This document shows positions 14,765-20,885 of a stretch of 20,885 nt of DNA, piece after piece. The translations under genes and the position numbers were made by a program. The DNA is taken from positions 1 through 20,885 of the forward strand of contig CABQIF010000026.1 in the NCBI GenBank assembly GCA_902464115.1, written 5' to 3'. The stretch's first letter is position 1; each line of letters starts with the position of its first letter. The DNA is from an uncultured Ruminococcus sp. (lineage in GTDB: Bacteria > Bacillota > Clostridia > Oscillospirales > Ruminococcaceae). The notes below the pieces were generated by a model, which was given only the letters and a program-made list of their open reading frames with translations, did not search any database and had not been told where the DNA came from.

Positions 14765-17700
14765 TTAAAAGAGGGTCATTTGACTGGATTTCGGCAAATT
14801 GCCGAATGCATTCAACTTTTCCAATGTTTCTATGACTGTTTTCGACGCTCCGCTGCGGTTCTGGAATTCTTCGATAGAGATAAAATCTCGTTTCTGAGCT
14901 GCTTCATACAGTGCATTGGCAGCTGACAACCCAATTCCGCTGATCGCAGAAAATGGGATCCGGATTTTTTCATCCTCTACCAGATACTGCGATGCGTGGG
15001 AACGATACAAATCAATCGGCAGGAAACCCAATCCCCGACACAGCATTTCATTGATAATATAGAGCAAATCCAACTGGTCAGATTCTTTCTTTGTGCGTTC
15101 GTTGCCCTTTTCCCGCAGTTCTTCAATGCGGTTATGAACGGCTTCTTTTCCCTGCATAACCAGTTCCACATCAAAGTCATCTCCACGGGTGCTGAAATAG
15201 ACTGCATAATATGCCAATGGACGATATAATTTAAACCATCCCAATTTAATGGCAGCGGTTACATAAGCAGCCGCATGGGCTTTCGGAAACATGTACTTGA
15301 TCTTCAAACAGCTGTCAATGTACCAATCCGGAACATTGTGGTCTTTCAGCATTTGAATCCGCTCTGGCGTAAAGGTTTTTGGAGCTTTGCCCTTTCGGGT
15401 GTCTTCCATAATCTGAAAGGCTTGCTTTGGCTCTACACCCTTATGCAGCAGATACGTCATAATACTATCTCTCGTTCCGATTACATCCGAAATGGTACAC
15501 GTTCCGTTGTCAATCAAATCTTTTGCATTTCCAAGCCATACGTCTGTGCCGTGGGACAAGCCAGAAACCTGCAAAAAGTCGCTGAACTTCGTTGGATTAG
15601 AATCCAGCAGCATTTGAATGGTAAAACCAGTGCCCATTTCCGGAATGCCCAGACTGCCCGTCTTGCAATAGATATCTTTTCCCGATACACCCAGTTCTTC
15701 TGCATGGGTACACATCCGAATGACACGAGGGTCTGTCGTGGGAACTTCCCGAATATCCAACCCTGTGATGTTTTCCAAGTGTCGATACATTGTTGGAACA
15801 ACGTGCCCCAATTCATCCAGTTTCAAAATCGTATCGTGCAGAGAATGGAAGTCGAAATGCGTTGTAATGACATCCGAATCCGCTGAATCAGCAGGATGCT
15901 GCACAGGGGTAAAGTCATATACATCATAATCATTCGGCACAACGACCATACCGCCCGGATGCTGTCCGGTTGTCCGCTTGATGCCTGTACAACCGATGGA
16001 AAGTCGGTTGATTTCTGTCGGACTGCAAGTAATGTTCCGTTCGTCCAGATATTTTTTCACATAACCATATGCGGTTTTATCTGCCACAGCGGCAATCGTT
16101 CCGGCTTTAAACACATTATCTCGCCCGAATAGTTCTTCTGTGTAACGATGGGCAGAGGATTGATATTCACTGGAGAAATTCAAGTCAATATCCGGTGCTT
16201 TATCGCCATCAAAGCCCAAAAATGTTTCAAATGGAATATCATGCCCATCTCGGTTCATTTCTGTTCCGCACTTCGGGCATTTCTTCGCTGGCAGATCGAA
16301 CCCAGAACCAACGCTGCCATCTGTAATAAATTCACTGTGCTTGCATTTTGGGCAGACATAATGCGGTGCAAGCGGATTGACTTCTGAAATACCTGCCATA
16401 GATGCAACGAAAGAAGAACCAACAGAACCTCTCGAACCGACTTCATAGCCATGTGCAACACTATCCCAAACCAGTTTCTGTGCAATGATATACAGCACAG
16501 CAAACCCGTGTTTGATAATCGAACCCAATTCTCGATTCAATCGCTTTTCAACCAGTTCTGGCAACGGGTCACCATAGATTTCCTTCGCTTTTTCGTTGGT
16601 GATTCGTGTCAAGTCCTCTTCTGCTCCGTCAATGTTTGGCGTAAAAGTCCCCTTTGGAATTGGTCGAATGTGTTCGATACAATCCGCAATGCGATTTGTA
16701 TTCTCCACAACCACTTCATATGCCTTTTCTTTTCCCAGATAAGAAAACTCTTCCAGCATTTCATCTGTTGTCCGGAAATACAATGGCGGTTGGAATTTTG
16801 CATCGTCATAACCTTGTCCAGCTTGCAAAATCTCTCGAAATTTTGCATCACCCGGATCCATAAAATGCACGTCACAGGTTGCACAAACTGGCATATTTAA
16901 TTCTTCGCCCAGCTTGACAATGGCACAATTATAATTTCGCAGTTCTTCTCGATTGGAAGCCGTTCCATTTCGCATCATAAAGGCGTTGTTCAAATCCGGC
17001 TGAATTTCCAGATAATCATAAAATTTTGCCAGTTCCACGATTTCTTCATGCGGACGGTTTTCCACCAATGCACGGAACAATTCGCCTGCTTCGCAGGCAC
17101 TGCCGAAAATCAAACCTTCCCGGTGCTCCTGTAAAACAGATTTCGGCAGCAGTGGCTTTCGATAGAAGTATTTCAAATGCCCGTACGAAATCAACTTGTA
17201 CAAGTTTTTCAAGCCTGCCTGATTTCGTACCAGAATAATTTGATGGTAAGATTTCAGTTTCTTGACATCAATTTCTTCCGTTTTCGTGTTCAGCTCTGCC
17301 AGCGTTTGCAAGCCCTTTTCCTGAATCAGCTGCGACACCAACTTGACATAAATTTTTGCCAACATCTGTGCATCATTGCAGGCACGATGATGGTCAAACT
17401 TTCCGAGTTTCAATGCTTTTGCAACGGAATCCAGTTTATGTCTTGCAATGTTCGGCAACATGACTTGACTTAAAATCAAGGTGTCCAGTGTTACAAAAGA
17501 GAACGAAATATTCTGCCGTTCACAGGCATTCCGAATAAAAGACGTATCAAATCGGGCATTGTGTGCCGCCAAAACGGGTTTCTCTGAGCCGCAAAATTCC
17601 ATGAACTGTTGAATGGCTTCTCGTTCGCTTGGAGCATTCGCAACCATTTGATCTGTGATTCCGGTCAACTCTACGATTTTCGGCGGAATCGGCTTTCCCG

Positions 17701-19099
17701 GATTCACCATGATGGAAAACGTATCTACAATTTGCAGATTTCGCAATTTTACGGCACCGATTTCCGTCAAGCGGTCTTTCGTATAACTCAAACCTGTTGT
17801 TTCTACGTCGAAAATAATGATTTCATCTTGCAAACTGCGTGGATCTGGTTCATCAATAATCGTTTTCTTTTGCAAGTCGTTGACTACATACGCTTCGCAA
17901 CCATAGATAATTTTAAAGTTCGGGTCTTTTATCGCATTCCAAGCATTCATTGCATCCGGAAACGCCTGTGCAATTCCGTGGTCGGTGATGGCAATTGCCG
18001 GATGTCCCCATTCATGTGCCCGATTGACCAACTTTCCAGCTTCTGTAATTGCATCCATCTGCGACATTGCTGTATGGCAGTGCAATTCTACCCGCTTTTT
18101 CTCTGCATGGTCTTCTTTTTTCTTACGCTGCACCATCATGATGGAATCCGGTTTCAATACCATTTCATGTGCAAAATTATCGTAATCAATCCGACCCAAC
18201 AGCAACAAGGTACTGCCTTTCTTGATTTCACCCAGTGGAATTTTTTTCAAGTTTTCTGTGGTATCAAACAGCTTGACCAGAACGGAATTTTCATAGTCTG
18301 TGACTTGATATGTTGCAACTGTTCGTTCGCCTCGTACTTCTCGCACTTCCATCGCAAATACATCTGCTAAAATAACAGAACGCTGGCCCTCTCGACCCAG
18401 AGCCTCAGTAATGGAAATGGGATTGTCCCGAATCGTTCTGCCTTTTATCAAAGTTGCACTGCCCGGCACAACGTTTTCCAATTCTACTGACAAGGCAACG
18501 GGCTTTGATTTTGCCGGCTCTGCCTTGTCGGATGATTTGGCTGAAGCAGTGGCTTGCAGTTGTTCTGTATGTTTGGAAACGGTCTTTTCTGCAGTTTCCT
18601 GCATCTGCTGATAAGATTCTGTAGAAACGGCAGCTTCTCCAAGAATTTCAACTTTGATAGGCACTGAAAACAACCGTTGCAGCAAGTTTTGCATCTGTTC
18701 TGCTACATGATACCGCTGCACAATCTCATAACCGCCATTTTTCAAGGTAATCGTCCAGCTTTGCCCGTCCTGCTGGATCTGTGCATGATCAAAAAATCCG
18801 TTTACAACGGGCTGTTCTCGCTTTAAAAGTTGCAACAGTTCTGGAAAATATGCTGTTTGGCAGAGCGTTGCTGCATAGTTGGGAGCAATCCGAACAGTTT
18901 CAATTTCCAGTGCTTGCTGCAAGGTTTTTTCCAGAGAAAAGAGGTCGTTTGCCGGAACAAGCTGCGGAAATGTCACATAAAAAGTCAATCGTGTGAGGTT
19001 TTCTGCATAGGTCAGCCGGTATAGCATACCATCCTGCATGGAATCCGGCATTGTTTGGATATAGGAGTCTAAAAAATCAGAAAATCGTAAGGTTTCCAT
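14765..19099 (-). CDS. polC: DNA polymerase III alpha subunit, PolC type
   Basis: The main replicative DNA polymerase of low-GC Gram-positive bacteria, about 1444 residues, the usual family length. In order: N-terminal region, low-complexity linker (about 165-200), OB domain (about 205-320), and a PHP domain starting near 337 with ELHCHTAMSQ and AITDHG. The proofreading exonuclease is inserted in it from about 426 (IIFDVETTGL, AHNARFDTSF, HRACNDAQM). Then comes the polymerase core with GSRGSVGSSF, a zinc module (CPKCKH and KKCPKCG) and the catalytic APDIDLNFS. It ends with a helix-hairpin-helix segment (ISGIGLSAANALYEA). ATG 19099 is preferred because AAAGG lies 10 bases upstream. An in-frame ATG at 19117 touches the ispG stop and has no such site. 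It is packed behind ispG and is followed directly by the his promoter, without a terminator. Confidence 0.97.
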   Translation of the reverse strand: METLRFSDFLDSYIQTMPDSMQDGMLYRLTYAENLTRLTFYVTFPQLVPANDLFSLEKTLQQALEIETVRIAPNYAATLCQTAYFPELLQLLKREQPVVNGFFDHAQIQQDGQSWTITLKNGGYEIVQRYHVAEQMQNLLQRLFSVPIKVEILGEAAVSTESYQQMQETAEKTVSKHTEQLQATASAKSSDKAEPAKSKPVALSVELENVVPGSATLIKGRTIRDNPISITEALGREGQRSVILADVFAMEVREVRGERTVATYQVTDYENSVLVKLFDTTENLKKIPLGEIKKGSTLLLLGRIDYDNFAHEMVLKPDSIMMVQRKKKEDHAEKKRVELHCHTAMSQMDAITEAGKLVNRAHEWGHPAIAITDHGIAQAFPDAMNAWNAIKDPNFKIIYGCEAYVVNDLQKKTIIDEPDPRSLQDEIIIFDVETTGLSYTKDRLTEIGAVKLRNLQIVDTFSIMVNPGKPIPPKIVELTGITDQMVANAPSEREAIQQFMEFCGSEKPVLAAHNARFDTSFIRNACERQNISFSFVTLDTLILSQVMLPNIARHKLDSVAKALKLGKFDHHRACNDAQMLAKIYVKLVSQLIQEKGLQTLAELNTKTEEIDVKKLKSYHQIILVRNQAGLKNLYKLISYGHLKYFYRKPLLPKSVLQEHREGLIFGSACEAGELFRALVENRPHEEIVELAKFYDYLEIQPDLNNAFMMRNGTASNREELRNYNCAIVKLGEELNMPVCATCDVHFMDPGDAKFREILQAGQGYDDAKFQPPLYFRTTDEMLEEFSYLGKEKAYEVVVENTNRIADCIEHIRPIPKGTFTPNIDGAEEDLTRITNEKAKEIYGDPLPELVEKRLNRELGSIIKHGFAVLYIIAQKLVWDSVAHGYEVGSRGSVGSSFVASMAGISEVNPLAPHYVCPKCKHSEFITDGSVGSGFDLPAKKCPKCGTEMNRDGHDIPFETFLGFDGDKAPDIDLNFSSEYQSSAHRYTEELFGRDNVFKAGTIAAVADKTAYGYVKKYLDERNITCSPTEINRLSIGCTGIKRTTGQHPGGMVVVPNDYDVYDFTPVQHPADSADSDVITTHFDFHSLHDTILKLDELGHVVPTMYRHLENITGLDIREVPTTDPRVIRMCTHAEELGVSGKDIYCKTGSLGIPEMGTGFTIQMLLDSNPTKFSDFLQVSGLSHGTDVWLGNAKDLIDNGTCTISDVIGTRDSIMTYLLHKGVEPKQAFQIMEDTRKGKAPKTFTPERIQMLKDHNVPDWYIDSCLKIKYMFPKAHAAAYVTAAIKLGWFKLYRPLAYYAVYFSTRGDDFDVELVMQGKEAVHNRIEELREKGNERTKKESDQLDLLYIINEMLCRGLGFLPIDLYRSHASQYLVEDEKIRIPFSAISGIGLSAANALYEAAQKRDFISIEEFQNRSGASKTVIETLEKLNAFGNLPKSSQMTLF

Positions 19100-19116
19100 G
19101 GGATGCACGCCTTTCA

Positions 19117-20151
19117 TTAAAATTTCTCTATTTCCTTCATCAGTTCTGTTACAATCTCTGATTCTGGAATCTTCCGCAGAACTTCTCCCTTTTTAAAGAG
19201 TACTGCACAGCCATCCCCGCCAGCAATTCCTATATCTGCTTCTCTTGCTTCGCCAGGGCCGTTTACAACGCAGCCCATAACAGCAACTTTAATATCCTTG
19301 TCCACATTTGCCAATGCTGCTTCGACCTCTTTTGCAGTCTGAACCAAATCAATTCTCGTTCTGCCGCAAGTCGGACAAGCAACCAATTCAGGGCCGCCAC
19401 GCAAACCCATACACTTTAAAATATCCTTTGCAGCGGCAATTTCCTGTATCGGGTCATCCGTCAGGGATACCCGAATCGTTGCACCAATGCCATCATGCAG
19501 CAACGCACCAATGCCGATTGCCGATTTAATCAGCCCCATATGTGCTGTTCCGGCTTCTGTTACGCCAAGATGCAGCGGATATGCACACTGCTGTGCTGCC
19601 AGTCGATACGCATCAATCATGGTGGAAACAGTAGAAGATTTCATGGAAATCACAATGTCGGTAAAATCGCAATCTTCCAGCATTTTGACGTGCCGCATAG
19701 CACTTTCAACCAGAGCTTCTGCTGTTGGTGCACCATACTTTGCAAGCAAATCCTTTTCCAGTGAGCCAGAATTGACCCCGATACGAATTGGGATTTGCTT
19801 CGACTGACAGGCGGCAACGACCTGCCGCACCCGATCCATTCCGCCAATGTTACCGGGATTGATGCGAATCTTATCAATCCCGGCTGCAACTGCCTCCAAT
19901 GCCAACCGATAATCAAAATGAATATCAGCAACCAGTGGAATCTTTACCGCTTCTTTAATCGCTGGAATCAGCTTCAATGCTTCTTTGTCTGGAATGGCAG
20001 CCCGTAAAATTTCACAGCCTGCCTGCTCCAATGCTTTTGCCTGTGCAACACTGCCTGCAATGTCGTCTGAACGGGTATTCAGCATGGATTGAATATAGAT
20101 GTGCTTGCCATCCAATACACAATTGCCTACTCGTACTGCCTTTTTCTGCAT
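19117..20151 (-). CDS. ispG: 4-hydroxy-3-methylbut-2-en-1-yl diphosphate synthase
   Basis: Iron-sulphur enzyme of the MEP isoprenoid pathway that converts MEcPP to HMBPP. The protein has 344 residues, the normal bacterial length. Its N-terminal barrel carries VADIHFDYRLA and IRINPGNIG. The cluster-binding cysteines are Cys259 and Cys262 in ACPTCGRTRIDL and Cys294 in GCVVNGPGEA, with the conserved Glu301 beside it. The start is ATG 20151 because AAAGGAG (20160-20166) lies 8 bases upstream. The in-frame GTG at 20160 overlaps that site and is rejected. The order rseP-ispG-polC on one strand is widespread in Clostridia, usually with dxr and cdsA further upstream. Confidence 0.98.
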   Translation of the reverse strand: MQKKAVRVGNCVLDGKHIYIQSMLNTRSDDIAGSVAQAKALEQAGCEILRAAIPDKEALKLIPAIKEAVKIPLVADIHFDYRLALEAVAAGIDKIRINPGNIGGMDRVRQVVAACQSKQIPIRIGVNSGSLEKDLLAKYGAPTAEALVESAMRHVKMLEDCDFTDIVISMKSSTVSTMIDAYRLAAQQCAYPLHLGVTEAGTAHMGLIKSAIGIGALLHDGIGATIRVSLTDDPIQEIAAAKDILKCMGLRGGPELVACPTCGRTRIDLVQTAKEVEAALANVDKDIKVAVMGCVVNGPGEAREADIGIAGGDGCAVLFKKGEVLRKIPESEIVTELMKEIEKF

Positions 20152-20171
20152 ATTCAACACTCCTTTCTATG

Positions 20172-20885
20172 TTAATGAAAAATCCGTGTGACATCCTGTA
20201 CTGTCACCACAATCATCAATAAAAACAACGCTGCCATCCCAACCAGATGCACAAGTGCTTCATGTTCTTTTTTCACAGGTTTCCGGCGAATGGCTTCCAG
20301 GAACAAGAACCAAAATCGGCTTCCATCCAAGCCCGGAATCGGCAACAGATTAAAAATACCAACATTGATGGTAATAAAAATCGTCAAATGCAGGACAGAA
20401 GAAATCCGTTCCGCAGCAGTTGCCCCTGCGGTTGCCGCATCACTAATGACTTCTACTGTTCCAACTGGCCCAGACAGATCCTGAATGCCATATTTTCCGG
20501 TTACCAGTTCTATCAGCGACATCCAAATGAGTTTTCCTGTTGCAACAGTATCCTTTGCCGCATAGGAAAGTACATGAAAGACGGTTTTCTGCTGCGGCTC
20601 TAAAGAAAAGTCCAACCAATCGTTGTTTTCCTGATCCCGAAATGTAACATCCTGCAATTTTACTTTTTTTCCATCCCGTTCTACAACAACTGTGAACGGT
20701 TCACCGGATTCATTGCTTAGTTTATACTGCAAATCGGTAATGGTGAAAATGTGAGAACCATTCAGCGAAACAATTGTATCGCCTGCCTGTAAACCGCAAG
20801 TGTTACTCGTTGCCTGTTCGTGAAATCCATGAATCGTATTGCTGATGAGATAAGGGTCGCTGCAAGTGGTTGCAATCAACAACAC
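20172..20885 (-). CDS. rseP: RseP-type site-2 protease, C-terminal part
   Basis: The last 237 residues of an intramembrane zinc metalloprotease, cut by the window edge. The HExxH helix at the N-terminus is not visible. A PDZ domain covers about residues 25-85 of the fragment (CGLQAGDTIVSLNGSHI). A later helix carries the second catalytic motif NLLPIPGLDGSR, whose Asp is a zinc ligand in this family, and a final hydrophobic helix ends the protein (LFLLMIVVTVQDV). Such proteases cleave membrane-bound substrates such as anti-sigma factors. The fragment's apparent GTG start is only an edge artefact. It ends in TAA about 20 bases before ispG, consistent with co-transcription. Confidence 0.95.
   Translation of the reverse strand: MLLIATTCSDPYLISNTIHGFHEQATSNTCGLQAGDTIVSLNGSHIFTITDLQYKLSNESGEPFTVVVERDGKKVKLQDVTFRDQENNDWLDFSLEPQQKTVFHVLSYAAKDTVATGKLIWMSLIELVTGKYGIQDLSGPVGTVEVISDAATAGATAAERISSVLHLTIFITINVGIFNLLPIPGLDGSRFWFLFLEAIRRKPVKKEHEALVHLVGMAALFLLMIVVTVQDVTRIFH

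Noticed and set aside
17609..18370. 253-codon open frame on the plus strand
   Set aside because: It lies entirely antisense to polC, has no ribosome binding site or recognisable domain, and reads as low-quality Cys/Phe/Ile-rich sequence.
20152..20160. GTG start for ispG three codons upstream
   Set aside because: It overlaps the AAAGGAG site that is ideally spaced for the ATG at 20151.

Overview
The window looks like chromosomal DNA of a spore-forming, low-to-moderate-GC Firmicute of the Ruminococcus / Oscillospiraceae type. The evidence is a PolC-type replicative polymerase, a YunB-like sporulation protein, a secreted protein with a degenerate dockerin of the kind common in ruminococci, strong AGGAGG-type ribosome binding sites, and the gene order rseP-ispG-polC that is common in Clostridia. 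No rRNA, tRNA, CRISPR array, insertion sequence or phage gene is visible. No stretch longer than about 250 bases lacks a gene; the longest is 4211-4462, which holds divergent control signals.

Left part (1-6550): an ABC exporter locus. The ATPase (3509-4210) is intact. The large coiled-coil FtsX/MacB-type permease downstream (13-3498) is broken by two in-frame TGA codons and by loss of its C-terminal end, so the exporter is probably inactive. A TetR-family regulator (4463-5050) is transcribed divergently. The intergenic region has a sigma-A-type promoter and three CAAATG/CATTTG half-sites phased at exactly 11 bp. Next comes a secreted protein (5132-6499) with an N-terminal dockerin-like segment and a predicted barrel-like body. 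It ends at a strong bidirectional terminator shared with yunB.

Middle part (6549-8137), minus strand: yunB, preceded by a cysteine-rich conserved protein of unknown function. The ribosome binding site of the cysteine-rich gene is complementary to a perfect 12-base inverted repeat about 50 bases upstream in its leader. A strong hairpin lies between it and yunB.

Right-centre (8138-14763), minus strand: a compact histidine operon hisZ-hisG-hisD-hisB-hisH-hisA-hisF-(SdpI-like membrane protein)-hisI. Genes overlap or nearly touch. A near-consensus promoter (TTGACA, 17 bp, TATTAT) lies directly after the polC stop, with an inverted repeat over its -10 box. hisE, hisC and a histidinol-phosphate phosphatase are not here and must be encoded elsewhere or replaced. 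The membrane protein between hisF and hisI is the odd member.

Right end (14765-20885), minus strand: polC, ispG and the 3' part of an RseP-type site-2 protease gene, in one tightly packed direction leading towards his.

I do not see a clearly new biological system. The items most worth a second look are the decayed exporter with its well-preserved phased operator, the sequestered ribosome binding site at 8050-8123, and the membrane gene coupled inside the his operon.
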